This document shows, in pieces, positions 1 to 7,224 of a stretch of 13,895 bases of DNA. Numbering within the stretch: the stretch's first letter is position 1; each line of letters opens with the position of its first letter. This stretch comes from Clostridiales bacterium (GTDB lineage Bacteria; Bacillota; Clostridia; Oscillospirales; Oscillospiraceae): positions 1 through 13,895 of the forward strand of contig DQIA01000004.1 of assembly GCA_003525905.1 (NCBI GenBank), written 5' to 3'. The notes below the pieces were generated by a model, which worked only from the letters and a program-made list of their open reading frames with translations, was not told the DNA's origin and ran no database searches. A program made the translations under genes and the position numbers.

Positions 1-73
1 CGGGACTTGAACCCGTACGTCGATCGACACACGCCCCTCAAACGTGCCTGTCTACCTATTCCAGCACACTCGC
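1..73 (-). tRNA. tRNA-Leu(GAG), 3' end cut by window edge
   Basis: Read on the minus strand, position 73 begins a type II (long variable arm) tRNA. The 5' acceptor strand is GCGAGTG. The D arm has CTG/CAG pairing and the AGGTAGA loop. The anticodon arm CACGT/GCGTG holds the loop TTGAGGG, so the anticodon is GAG (Leu, CUU/CUC codons). The variable arm pairs GTC with GAC, and the T arm contains GGGTTCAAGTCCC. The 3' acceptor strand and CCA end lie beyond the left edge, so the gene is incomplete here. A dedicated promoter lies immediately upstream, and the uraA terminator separates it from the preceding operon. Confidence 0.93.
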
Positions 74-92
74 ATATCCAATTTGCTTGTGT

Positions 93-121
93 ATTATACT
101 TTGTTTTTCCGCATTTGTCAA
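93..121 (-). promoter_or_regulatory. Consensus sigma-A promoter of tRNA-Leu
   Basis: On the minus strand a perfect -35 TTGACA (116-121) and a perfect -10 TATAAT (93-98) are separated by exactly 17 bp. Transcription should start near 86, about a dozen bases before the tRNA 5' end at 73. A consensus promoter fits a highly expressed stable RNA. Confidence 0.92.
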
Positions 122-132
122 GCCCTATTTTG

Positions 133-171
133 AAAAAAGCCGCCGCGCGGTGACTTGGGCACCGCGCGGCT
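133..171 (-). terminator. Intrinsic terminator of the pyrR-uraA operon
   Basis: On the minus strand AGCCGCGCGGTG (160-171) pairs with CACCGCGCGGC-GGCT (138-152), a 12-bp GC-rich stem with a 3-nt bulge. The stem is followed directly by six T residues (133-138 region). It begins about 30 bp after the uraA stop codon and ends just before the tRNA promoter. Confidence 0.9.
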
Positions 172-202
172 GTATATATTATATAAGGTATGAGACTCGG
201 TC

Positions 203-1594
203 TCAGTCGCGGTTCGCGCTGCGGCCCTTGAGGATCTGATTTGCGAGAATACCGAGGATGAGTGCGACGGCGACCGGCGTGATCGTGATCTTGCCGAACG
301 TCAGGGACAGGCCGCCGATGCCGGTCACGAGGATCGTGCTGACGACGAAGAGGTTGTTGTCCTTGCCCAGGTCGACCTGCTGGATCATCTTCAGGCCGGA
401 GACCGCGATGAAGCCGTACAGGGCGATGCACACGCCGCCCATAACGCAGCCGGGGATGGAGTTGACGAAGGCGACGAACGGGGAGAAGAAGCTGACGAGC
501 ATGGCGAGGATGGCCGTTGCCAGGATCGTCACAACGGAGGCGTTGCGCGTGATGGCAACACAGGCAACGGATTCGCCGTAGGTCGTGTTCGGGCAGCCGC
601 CGAGGAGAGCGCCCGCCATGGAGCCGACGCCGTCGCCCAGCAGGGTGCGGGAGAGACCGGGATCCTTCAGAAGGTCCTTGCCGATGATGGAGGAGATGTT
701 CTTGTGGTCTGCAATGTGCTCGGCGAAGACGACGAACGCGACCGGCACATAGGCCACGGCGATGGCGCCGACATAGCCCCAGTTCAGCTCGGCAAAGCCC
801 TTGGCAGCCTTGAGGAAGACGAAGTCCTTCGTCACAAGCTCATAGTTTACGAATGTCTTCAGCGTGACGCCGTTCTCCCACAGCACGGAGAGCTTCGAGA
901 AGTCGAGCACCTTCAGCGCGTCCGTGGCCGTGGCGTTGCCGATGAGGGTGAACACCGCCGCGACGGCGTAGCCCGCGAGGATGCCAAGGATGAACGGGAT
1001 GAGGCGGACCATTTTCTTGCCGTAGGTCGAGCAGAGCATGGTCACGAGCAGGGCCACAAGGCCGCACAGAACGGTGATGAGCGGAGAAGCGACTGCCGCG
1101 CCCTCGGCGTTCACCACGCTGCCCTTGACGAGGTCGGAGACGGCGTTGCCCGCCAGCGAAAGGCCGATGATGGAAACCGTCGGGCCGATGACGACGACCG
1201 GCATGAGGCGGTCGAGCCACTTGACGCCCGCGACCTTCACGGCCGCCGCAATGATGACATACACAAAGCCGGCAAACACCGCGCCGAGAATAAGGCCCGC
1301 ATAGCCGAGCGTCATGGAGACGCCGCCTGCGAAGGCAGCAGCCATGCTGCCGAGGAAGGCAAACGAGCTGCCAAGGAAGACCGGGCTGCGGAATTTCGTA
1401 AAGAGCAGGTAGACGAGCGTGCCGACGCCTGCGCCGAAGAGCGCCGCGGCGGGGCTGAGCGTGCTGCCGGTCGCGCCGTTGGTGATGACCGGAACGACGA
1501 GCGTCGCTGCCATGATGGCCAGCAGCTGCTGGATGGCGAAGAGGATCGTCTGGCCGAATTTCGGCCGGTCCTTGACTCCGAAGATCATGTTCAT
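203..1594 (-). CDS. uraA: Uracil permease (NCS2 nucleobase:cation symporter)
   Basis: The 463-residue polytopic membrane protein imports uracil with a cation, feeding pyrimidine salvage. It begins with the family pattern of an amphipathic start and QQLLAIMAATLVVPV (about 22-36). The NCS2 substrate-site signatures are present: AEHIADH (E292, H293) and NTTYGES (E341), matching the conserved glutamates of E. coli UraA. A GDGVGSMAGALLGG loop lies between them. It is somewhat longer than UraA (429 aa), with extra sequence around residues 150-280. The open frame extends 27 codons upstream, but ATG at 1594 is chosen because GGGGGAA lies about 6 nt before it and the upstream peptide is unlike the family. 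It follows pyrR after 50 bp, the pyrR-pyrP order known from Bacillus, so it should share PyrR attenuation. Pyrimidine specificity is inferred from this context and from similarity; another nucleobase is possible. Confidence 0.92.
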   Translation of the reverse strand: MNMIFGVKDRPKFGQTILFAIQQLLAIMAATLVVPVITNGATGSTLSPAAALFGAGVGTLVYLLFTKFRSPVFLGSSFAFLGSMAAAFAGGVSMTLGYAGLILGAVFAGFVYVIIAAAVKVAGVKWLDRLMPVVVIGPTVSIIGLSLAGNAVSDLVKGSVVNAEGAAVASPLITVLCGLVALLVTMLCSTYGKKMVRLIPFILGILAGYAVAAVFTLIGNATATDALKVLDFSKLSVLWENGVTLKTFVNYELVTKDFVFLKAAKGFAELNWGYVGAIAVAYVPVAFVVFAEHIADHKNISSIIGKDLLKDPGLSRTLLGDGVGSMAGALLGGCPNTTYGESVACVAITRNASVVTILATAILAMLVSFFSPFVAFVNSIPGCVMGGVCIALYGFIAVSGLKMIQQVDLGKDNNLFVVSTILVTGIGGLSLTFGKITITPVAVALILGILANQILKGRSANRD

Positions 1595-1644
1595 GATTGG
1601 TTCCCCCGTTCTGTATTTTGGGTTTTGCTGATGTGGTTTTGTAT

Positions 1645-2181
1645 TCAGGCCTGCTTGCGCAGGTGAATGCCCCATTGTCCGTCGAACTGCGGCGTCAGCA
1701 CGCAGATCTGCTCCTCCCGCGCCGTCGGCACGTTCTTGCCGACGTACTCCGGGTCGATGGGCAGCTCGCGGTGCCCGCGGTCGACCATCACGGCCAGCCG
1801 GATGCGTGCCGGGCGGCCGAAGCGGATGACGGCCTCCATCGCGGCGCGCGCCGTGCGGCCGGTGTAGATGACGTCGTCCACAAGGATGACGGTCTTTCCG
1901 GCAACCGGCGTGGAGAACTGCGTCGGCCGGACCTCCGGCAGATCGCCGAGCTCGCTCAGATCGTCGCGGTACAGCGTGATATCCAGCGTCTCGACCGGCG
2001 GCCGGACGCCGCCGAAGCGCTCCATAAGCCTGGCCAGCTCCTCGGCCAGCGGAACGCCGCGCCGCAGGATGCCGACGAGCAGAACCTGCTCCGGCTCCGG
2101 ATTGTTCTCCAGTATCTGATGCGCCAGGCGGCGCAGGGTGCGCTCAAACGCGGCTGCATCCGCAATATCAACAGTCTGCAT
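1645..2181 (-). CDS. pyrR: PyrR: pyr mRNA-binding attenuation protein / uracil phosphoribosyltransferase
   Basis: The 178-residue type I phosphoribosyltransferase-fold protein is close to the 181 aa of Bacillus PyrR. It shows GILRRGVPLAEEL (37-49), the PRPP-binding motif VILVDDVIYTGRT (98-110), VDRGHRELPI (133-142) and YVGKN (146-150), the last two being typical of PyrR rather than of plain Upp. Known PyrR binds pyr leader RNA when UMP is high and promotes termination, and it also converts uracil plus PRPP to UMP. ATG at 2181 has GGGAGG about 8 nt upstream; the longer open frame (to 2292) would translate through the leader hairpins and is rejected. Its own leader carries a PyrR-binding hairpin and a terminator, so autoregulation is expected. 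uraA follows in the same transcript. Confidence 0.96.
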   Translation of the reverse strand: MQTVDIADAAAFERTLRRLAHQILENNPEPEQVLLVGILRRGVPLAEELARLMERFGGVRPPVETLDITLYRDDLSELGDLPEVRPTQFSTPVAGKTVILVDDVIYTGRTARAAMEAVIRFGRPARIRLAVMVDRGHRELPIDPEYVGKNVPTAREEQICVLTPQFDGQWGIHLRKQA

Positions 2182-2205
2182 ATGGTTTTTCCTCCCGCAG
2201 GGCGC

Positions 2206-2239
2206 AAAAATGCCCTGCCGCAGTACAGCGACAGGGCAT
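2206..2239 (-). terminator. Leader terminator (attenuator) upstream of pyrR
   Basis: In the leader RNA AUGCCCUG (2232-2239) pairs with CAGGGCAU (2210-2217), enclosing a partly paired apical region, and a run of U follows (2206-2210). It sits about 25 bp before the pyrR start and ahead of its ribosome site, so it would stop transcription before the coding region when allowed to form. This is the expected terminator of a PyrR attenuator. Confidence 0.88.
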
Positions 2240-2296
2240 ACGAATCCACAGCAAAGCGGCAGACGGGTGCACAGACCCTCTGCGTCTCTCATTCGC

Positions 2297-2332
2297 GTCC
2301 TTGTCGGTCTCTCTGTACCGCTCTTAAAGAAC
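2297..2332 (-). promoter_or_regulatory. PyrR-binding hairpin (anti-antiterminator) in pyrR leader
   Basis: The leader RNA folds as a lower stem GUUCUU (2327-2332) with AAGGAC (2297-2302), a purine-rich internal loop, and an upper stem GGU/ACC capped by the CAGAGAG-type loop. The core GGUACAGAGAGACC matches the published PyrR consensus ARUCCNGNGAGGYU in layout, with compensated changes in the stem. It precedes pyrR and its leader terminator. In Bacillus, UMP-bound PyrR stabilises this hairpin so that the terminator forms. Confidence 0.85.
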
Positions 2333-2346
2333 TTTTTTCGGGCGTT

Positions 2347-2375
2347 ATTCTAGCACAGCCCTTCCCGGCTGTAAA
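2347..2375 (-). promoter_or_regulatory. Promoter of pyrR-uraA
   Basis: On the minus strand -35 TTTACA (2370-2375) and -10 TAGAAT (2347-2352) are 17 bp apart. The predicted start near 2340 gives a leader of about 160 nt, a usual length for PyrR-controlled leaders, and places the PyrR-binding hairpin near the 5' end. Confidence 0.82.
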
Positions 2376-2415
2376 GCCCTTTTTCGGCAAAATCCGATCT
2401 TTGGCGCTTACGACG

Positions 2416-2445
2416 AAAAAGCGTGCCGTTTTTGCGGCGCGCTTT
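2416..2445 (-). terminator. Intrinsic terminator of metY-metA
   Basis: On the minus strand AAAGCGCGCCG (2435-2445) pairs with CGGCACGCTTT around the loop CAAAAA, giving 11 positions with one C-A mismatch. The stem runs into a T run (2416-2420). It starts two bases after the metA stop codon and separates metA from the pyrR promoter. Confidence 0.8.
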
Positions 2446-2447
2446 GG

Positions 2448-3359
2448 TCAGAATGTGAAATCATACGGCGTCGTCTGATAGACGAAGTAGTTCAGCCAGT
2501 TCGAGAACAGCAGGTTGGCGTGGCTGCGCCAGGTGACGAGCGGCGGCTTCGTGTCGTCATTGCCGGGGAAATAATTCTCCGGCACAGCAATGGGAAGGCC
2601 GAGAGCCTTGTCGCGCTCATATTCGCGCCGCAGCGTGTCCGGGTCGTATTCCGCGTGGCCCGTCAGGAAGATCTGCCGCCCTCCCGCCGTGAAGATCGCA
2701 TAGACGCCTGCCTGCTCGGACGAGGCCAGGATCTTCAGCTCCGGCACGCGCTCGATATCCTCGCGGCGGACCGTCGTGTGGCGGGAATGCGGCACCATGA
2801 ACACGTCGTCAAAGCCGCGCAGCAGGATCGGGTTCTTATACTCCACGCGGTGCGGGAACACACCGAAGAGCTTTTTCTCCAGCGGCACCTTCTCGATGCC
2901 GTAGTGATGGTACAGCGCGGCCTGCGCGCCCCAGCAGATGTGCAGCGTGCTGTGCACATGCGTCCGGCTCCAGTCCATGATGCTGCACAGCTCCTGCCAG
3001 TACTCGACATCCTCAAACGGCAGCTGCTCCACGGGCGCGCCCGTAATGATCATGCCGTCGTAGCGGCGGCCGCGGACCTCGTCGAACGTCTTATAGAACG
3101 TGAACAGGTGCTCTGCCGAAACGTGTGTGGCCATATGGGACTGCGTATACAAGAATTCCAGGTGCACCTGCAGGGGCGTGTTGCCGAGCAGGCGGGCAAA
3201 CTGCGTCTCCGTGACGATCTTCGTCGGCATGAGATTCAGGATGAGAATCTCCAGCGGGCGGATGTCCTGCGTGATGGCACGGGTCTCCGGCATAACGAAG
3301 ATATTCTCGCTTTGCAGGGTGGCGGCTGCCGGCAGATCGTTCGGTATTTTAATAGGCAT
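2448..3359 (-). CDS. metA: Homoserine O-acetyltransferase (MetA family)
   Basis: The 303-residue enzyme acylates the hydroxyl of L-homoserine, the first committed step to methionine, in the cytoplasm. It is a full-length MetA-type (DJ-1/PfpI-like) protein. Visible catalytic residues are Cys142 (in HICWGAQ) and the His235/Glu237 pair (in TGHAEYD). Residue 111 in GAPVEQLPF is glutamate. In this family glutamate at 111 has been linked to acetyl-CoA use and glycine to succinyl-CoA use, so acetyl-CoA is predicted despite the common database name homoserine succinyltransferase. The ATG at 3359 has GGAGG 7 nt upstream. It lies 15 bp after metY, whose substrate is O-acetylhomoserine, which supports the acetyl prediction. 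A terminator follows at once. Confidence 0.95.
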   Translation of the reverse strand: MPIKIPNDLPAAATLQSENIFVMPETRAITQDIRPLEILILNLMPTKIVTETQFARLLGNTPLQVHLEFLYTQSHMATHVSAEHLFTFYKTFDEVRGRRYDGMIITGAPVEQLPFEDVEYWQELCSIMDWSRTHVHSTLHICWGAQAALYHHYGIEKVPLEKKLFGVFPHRVEYKNPILLRGFDDVFMVPHSRHTTVRREDIERVPELKILASSEQAGVYAIFTAGGRQIFLTGHAEYDPDTLRREYERDKALGLPIAVPENYFPGNDDTKPPLVTWRSHANLLFSNWLNYFVYQTTPYDFTF

Positions 3360-3374
3360 GGTGTTTCCTCCGGC

Positions 3375-4670
3375 TTATTCGGCGGCAAGCGCCTGATCGA
3401 GGTCGGCAATCAGGTCGTCCGCATTCTCAAGGCCGCAGGACAGCCGCACAAGGTCTGGAGAAACACCCGCTGCGGCAAGCTCGCTGTCGTTCATCTGGCG
3501 GTGCGTCGTGCTGGCGGGATGCAGGCAGCATGTCCGCGCATCGGCGACGTGCGTCTCGATGGAGGCAAGCTTCAGGTGGCTCATAAACCGCTCTGCGGCG
3601 GCTCTGCCGCCCTTGACGCCGAACGAAATGACGCCGCAGGAGCCGTTCGGCAGATATTTCTGCGCCAGCTCGTAATAGCGGTCGCCGGGCAGGCCGCAGT
3701 ACTTCACCCACGCGATCTTTTCATGGCCCTGCAGGTGCTCTGCGATACGCTGCGCATTGGCACAGTGCTGGCGCACGCGCACGGGCAGGCTCTCAAGGCC
3801 GAGATTTGTCAGAAATGCGTTGTGCGGGGACTGCACCGCGCCGAGGTCGCGCATGAGCTGGGCCGTGGCCTTTGTGATGAACGCGCCGCCGAGGCCGAAG
3901 CGTTCCGTATATGTCACGCCGTGATAGCTCTCGTCCGGTGTGCACAGTCCGGGGAATTTATCGGGATACTTCGTCCAGTCGAATTTTCCGCCGTCGACGA
4001 TGCAGCCGCCGAGGGCCGCCGCATGGCCGTCCATATACTTTGTGGTGGAGTGCGTCACGATATCCGCGCCCCACGAGAGCGGGCGGCAGTTGGCGGGCGT
4101 GGCAAACGTGTTGTCCACGATGAGCGGCACGCCATGGGCATGGGCCGCAGCGGCGAACTTTTCGATATCCAGCACGGTCAGGGCAGGGTTGGCGATGGTC
4201 TCGCCGAACACGGCCTTTGTGTTCGGGCGGAACGCGGCGTTCAGCTCCTCCTCGGAGCAGTCGGGGTCGACGAACGTGCAGGAGAGCCCCATGCGCTTCA
4301 TCGTCACGGCAAACAGATTATAGCTGCCGCCGTAAATGGACGCGGAGCTCACGATATGGTCGCCGCAGCCGGCGATGTTGAACATGGCCATAAAATTGGC
4401 GGCCTGCCCGGAGCCGGTCAGCATGGCGGCCGTGCCGCCCTCGAGCGCCGCGATCTTCGCCGCAACGTGGTCGCAGGTCGGATTCTGCAGGCGGGAATAG
4501 AAATAGCCGTCCGCCTCGAGGTCAAAGAGCTTTCCCATGGCCTCGGAGGTCTCATAGCGGAATGTTGTGCTCTGGATGATCGGGATCTGGCGCGGTTCGC
4601 CGTTGCCCGGCGTGTAGCCGGCCTGAATGCAGAGCGTTTCCGGCCGGAGATCGGGAGTTTTCAAAATCAA
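3375..4670 (-). CDS. metY: O-acetylhomoserine sulfhydrylase (Cys/Met metabolism PLP enzyme)
   Basis: The 431-residue fold-type I PLP enzyme makes homocysteine (plus acetate) from O-acetylhomoserine and sulfide. Family marks in order are YSRLQNPT (58-65), the cofactor-ring region SGQAANFMA (87-95), VDNTFATP (185-192), the Schiff-base lysine Lys211 in HSTTKYMDGH, and C-terminal RLSCGLENADDLIADL. The length and N-terminus (ETLCIQAGYTP) match MetY rather than the shorter (about 380 aa) cystathionine gamma-synthases. No ATG is available. TTG at 4670 has GAGGTG just upstream with a short 4-nt gap after GAGG; a second TTG two codons later (4664) has a 10-nt gap and is a real alternative. It is first in a two-gene operon with metA, 15 bp apart. 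A related sulfhydrylase or gamma-synthase activity cannot be excluded. Confidence 0.93.
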   Translation of the reverse strand: MILKTPDLRPETLCIQAGYTPGNGEPRQIPIIQSTTFRYETSEAMGKLFDLEADGYFYSRLQNPTCDHVAAKIAALEGGTAAMLTGSGQAANFMAMFNIAGCGDHIVSSASIYGGSYNLFAVTMKRMGLSCTFVDPDCSEEELNAAFRPNTKAVFGETIANPALTVLDIEKFAAAAHAHGVPLIVDNTFATPANCRPLSWGADIVTHSTTKYMDGHAAALGGCIVDGGKFDWTKYPDKFPGLCTPDESYHGVTYTERFGLGGAFITKATAQLMRDLGAVQSPHNAFLTNLGLESLPVRVRQHCANAQRIAEHLQGHEKIAWVKYCGLPGDRYYELAQKYLPNGSCGVISFGVKGGRAAAERFMSHLKLASIETHVADARTCCLHPASTTHRQMNDSELAAAGVSPDLVRLSCGLENADDLIADLDQALAAE

Positions 4671-4709
4671 GACACCTCAAATCGGGAAGAATAAGAATCA
4701 ACAAAGCCG

Positions 4710-4758
4710 CATTCTGCGCGGCGATCGTGAACAATTATATCGAATTCCCCGCAGAATG
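4710..4758. repeat. 9+9 bp inverted repeat flanking the metY -10 element
   Basis: CATTCTGCG (4710-4718) and its exact reverse complement CGCAGAATG (4750-4758) lie 40 bp apart centre to centre. The right arm covers part of the -35/spacer of the metY promoter, and the left arm lies in the early transcribed leader. The spacing is close to four helical turns. It could be a paired operator. In the mRNA the left arm also sits in a small hairpin GCCGC/GCGGC (4706-4722). No regulator is known from this window. Confidence 0.45.
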
Positions 4759-4762
4759 TCAA
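4734..4762 (-). promoter_or_regulatory. Consensus promoter of metY-metA
   Basis: On the minus strand a perfect -35 TTGACA (4757-4762) and perfect -10 TATAAT (4734-4739) are 17 bp apart. The start near 4727 leaves a leader of about 57 nt, too short for an S-box (SAM-I) riboswitch or a T-box. Control, if any, is more likely by a DNA-binding protein. Confidence 0.9.
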
Positions 4763-4818
4763 CGCGGAGCATATTCGAAAGGCCGCCCTGATTTCAGACA
4801 TTTTTCAAGCTTTGCATA

Positions 4819-4847
4819 TTGCAATTTGCAGAAAAACAGGGTATGAT
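4819..4847 (+). promoter_or_regulatory. Probable promoter of the ATP synthase operon
   Basis: -35 TTGCAA (4819-4824) and -10 TATGAT (4842-4847) are 17 bp apart. The predicted start near 4854 is about 47 nt before atpZ. The -35 overlaps a short dyad TTGCA-TAT-TGCAA (4812-4824). The element diverges from the metY promoter, with 56 bp between the two -35 elements. Confidence 0.72.
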
Positions 4848-4900
4848 GTTAGTTAATAATAGGGAAGAATCGGGTCCTGTTTTTAGGAGGTGTTCTTTGC

Positions 4901-5194
4901 TTGCCGAAAAAGGTATTTCGCGCGATTTATGCCGTCAATTATTGCATTCAGGCAGGCTTCTGTATGGTGTGCCCGGCTGGGCTCATCATTCTCGGCGGCT
5001 GGCTGCTGCGCACGCGCTGCGGACTCGGCAGCTGGATCATGGTCGTCGCCATCGTGTTCGGCGTGTTCGCCGGGCTGTACAGCATGTTCCATTTTCTGCT
5101 GACGGCTGCCCGCACCATGGACCCCACCGCTCCCCCGCCTTCCGACGTTCCGTCATCTCACAAAAAGGAGGATGATCCGCATGGAACCCGTTAA
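4901..5194 (+). CDS. atpZ: AtpZ/AtpI-like F0F1-ATPase accessory membrane protein
   Basis: The 97-residue protein has two hydrophobic segments (about 18-36 and 43-67), joined by a short basic loop, and a polar proline-rich tail. This is the layout of AtpZ (ATPase gene 1) proteins, which precede atpI in many Firmicutes operons and have been linked to divalent-cation transport or c-ring assembly. Start is TTG at 4901, with AGGAGGTG (4885-4892) 8 nt before it; there is no ATG until residue 22. Its 3' end overlaps the start of atpI by 14 bp, and the atpI ribosome site lies inside it. Similarity to the family is weak at residue level, so the name leans on topology and position. Confidence 0.72.
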   Translation: MPKKVFRAIYAVNYCIQAGFCMVCPAGLIILGGWLLRTRCGLGSWIMVVAIVFGVFAGLYSMFHFLLTAARTMDPTAPPPSDVPSSHKKEDDPHGTR

Positions 5195-5597
5195 CGAGTC
5201 AACGTCCGGCAGTCTGAAGTGGCTTGTGCTGCCGACGCTCGCCGCAGAGGTCGTGCTGTCCGGCATTATGCTGGGCTGCTATGCACTGTTCGGCACGCTG
5301 CGGCAGGATATCCTGCTCGGCGCCGCGCTCGGCACCGCCGCCGCGTTGGTGAATTTTGCCGCCATGATTCTTGGTCTGCTTCGGGCCTCCAAAAAGGAAA
5401 ACCCGCTGGCCGCCCAGCTTACGTCCCGCATCCTGTTTGTGGCGCGCATGGTCGTGCTGCTGGTCGTTCTGGTCATCGCGCTCAAGAGCAAGCGGTTCGA
5501 CCCGCTGGCCACGCTGCTGCCGCTGTGCTTCATGCGGCTGGCGCTCATGGCCTCCGAGCTGGTACGCAAGAAAAAGAAGGGAGTTCCCGCTGCATGA
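5181..5597 (+). CDS. atpI: ATP synthase protein I (AtpI)
   Basis: The 138-residue membrane protein has about four hydrophobic helices (roughly 15-40, 44-65, 82-103, 108-128), a basic loop RASKKENP and a lysine-rich C-terminus. It sits between atpZ and atpB, the standard place of AtpI, which is not part of the enzyme but assists c-ring assembly in some species. Of two in-frame ATGs, 5181 is chosen because AAGGAGG (5165-5171) is 9 nt upstream; the one at 5172 abuts the ribosome site. Its TGA overlaps the atpB ATG (ATGA), suggesting translational coupling. The family assignment rests on topology and context. Confidence 0.8.
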   Translation: MEPVNESTSGSLKWLVLPTLAAEVVLSGIMLGCYALFGTLRQDILLGAALGTAAALVNFAAMILGLLRASKKENPLAAQLTSRILFVARMVVLLVVLVIALKSKRFDPLATLLPLCFMRLALMASELVRKKKKGVPAA

Positions 5598-6361
5598 ATG
5601 TTAATATCACCGGTCCGCGCATCCTTGCGGAGTTTTCGTTTTTCGGTCTGTGCGATGTGACCATCACGCAGACGACGCTCACCTCGCTCCTCGTTCTGGC
5701 CGCGGTGACGATCCTCTGCTGGCGGCTCGGCCGTAATCTCCGGAAGCGCCCCGGCCGCATGCAGGCCGTCACGGAGCGCGCCGTCCTTGCCGTTTACAAG
5801 CTCGTGGACGACACGATGGGCAAGCACAATGAGCGCTTTGCGCCCTACATCGGCGCGCTGTTCTGCTCGTCCGTGCTCGGCTCGCTCGCCAGCCTGACCG
5901 GCTTCCTGCGCAGCTCGACGGCCGACCTCAGCACGACGCTCACCTGGGCCCTCATGACGACCGCTCTCGTCTGGTACAACAACATCAAGAACAACGGCTT
6001 CTTCGGCTGGCTGAAGGGCTTCACAGAGCCCGTGGTCGTCATGACGCCGATGAACATCATCAGCGAGATCGCACAGCCGATCTCCATGTCGTTCCGTCAC
6101 TTCGGCAATATCGCCGGCGGCTCCGTGCTCACGGCCCTTATCTACGGCGGTCTGTCCGCGCTGAGCTCGTTCGTGCTCGGCTGGATCCCGAGTGAATTCA
6201 TCTCGTCCATCCCCATTTTCCAGGTCGGCATCCCCGCCGTCCTCTCCATCTATTTTGATCTCTTTACCGGCTGCATCCAGGCGCTCGTGTTCTGCATGCT
6301 GACGATGGTCTACGTCGGCGCAGCCTGCCCACCCCCCGCCCCGAAGCCGGAGAAGAAATAA
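5594..6361 (+). CDS. atpB: F-type ATP synthase subunit a
   Basis: The 255-residue integral membrane stator subunit forms the two ion half-channels next to the c-ring. The essential arginine is Arg168 in MSFRHFGNIAGGS. The preceding helix has PMNIISEIAQPIS (152-164), and the last helix carries DLFTGCIQALVFCMLTMVYV (222-241), matching the conserved family ending. The C-terminus is a short proline/lysine tail. The start ATG at 5594 overlaps the atpI stop; the much longer open frame upstream runs antiparallel in phase with atpI and is not coding. A 58-bp gap with a strong AGGAGG precedes atpE. Confidence 0.96.
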   Translation: MNVNITGPRILAEFSFFGLCDVTITQTTLTSLLVLAAVTILCWRLGRNLRKRPGRMQAVTERAVLAVYKLVDDTMGKHNERFAPYIGALFCSSVLGSLASLTGFLRSSTADLSTTLTWALMTTALVWYNNIKNNGFFGWLKGFTEPVVVMTPMNIISEIAQPISMSFRHFGNIAGGSVLTALIYGGLSALSSFVLGWIPSEFISSIPIFQVGIPAVLSIYFDLFTGCIQALVFCMLTMVYVGAACPPPAPKPEKK

Positions 6362-6377
6362 GCAAACCCCGATTTGA

Positions 6378-6659
<282 letters not shown>

Positions 6660-6705
6660 TGCGGCGCAGCACCACGAGATCTGCCGGAGAAAGGAGAAAT
6701 GCGGC

Positions 6706-7224
6706 TTGAAATTTTTTACGGGATTTGAGAGCTTTGTCGGTGTGGATTTCTGGACCTGCCTGTTCACGCTGTGCAATCTGGTCATCCTCTATCTGGTCAT
6801 GAAAAAGCTCCTCTTCAAGCCCGTCAAGAACATGATCGATTCGCGCCAGAAGGAGGTCGACGACCTCTACGACAACGCCAACCGTGCCAAGGCCGAGGCA
6901 GAAGAGATGCGCGCGCGCTATGAGACGCGCCTGCAGCAGGCCAACGCCGAGAGCGAGGCGCTGCTCCGCGACGCCAACCGCCGTGCCCAGCTCCGTGAGG
7001 AGGAGATCCTCCGCGACGCGCAGGACAAGGCGGCGCAGACCATGCAGCGCGCTGAGGCGCAGGTCGCGCTGGAAAAGAAGCGCGCCATGAACGAGATCAA
7101 GGACGATGTGTCCGACATGGCGGTGGACATTGCCTCCGCCGTCCTGCAGCGCGATATCCGCAGCGAGGAGCACACCGAACTGATCGATTCCTTCATTGAG
7201 AAATTGGGGGACAGCCATGATTGA
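6706..7224 (+). CDS. atpF: F-type ATP synthase subunit b
   Basis: The 172-residue peripheral stalk subunit has one N-terminal membrane helix (about 14-34, FWTCLFTLCNLVILYLVMKK) followed by LFKPVKNMIDSRQKEV and a long charged coiled coil rich in Ala, Glu and Arg (about 45-150), with a C-terminal region that binds delta. The start is TTG at 6706 with AAGGAG 9 nt upstream; an out-of-frame ATG at 6699 opens only a few codons. The stop overlaps the atpH start by 8 bp. It forms the stator with AtpH, holding the alpha-beta hexamer still against the rotor. Confidence 0.95.
   Translation: MKFFTGFESFVGVDFWTCLFTLCNLVILYLVMKKLLFKPVKNMIDSRQKEVDDLYDNANRAKAEAEEMRARYETRLQQANAESEALLRDANRRAQLREEEILRDAQDKAAQTMQRAEAQVALEKKRAMNEIKDDVSDMAVDIASAVLQRDIRSEEHTELIDSFIEKLGDSHD

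Noticed and set aside
138..171. CCGCGCGG core shared by the terminators at 138-171 and 13143-13170 as a dispersed repeat
   Set aside because: The 8-bp core is self-complementary and GC-rich, as expected for terminator stems. The flanks do not match.
2182..2292. N-terminal extension of PyrR through the leader
   Set aside because: It would translate across the attenuator terminator, has no ribosome site, and PyrR homologues start at the ATG at 2181.
2520..4694. 724-codon open frame on the plus strand opposite metA and metY
   Set aside because: It lies antisense to two clearly conserved enzymes and is made of Arg/Ala/His-rich sequence with no domain. It reflects codon bias.
4671..4733. SAM riboswitch or T-box in the metY leader
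   Set aside because: The transcribed leader is only about 57 nt and shows one 5-bp hairpin. There is no S-box or T-box core, and no pseudoknot layout I could support.
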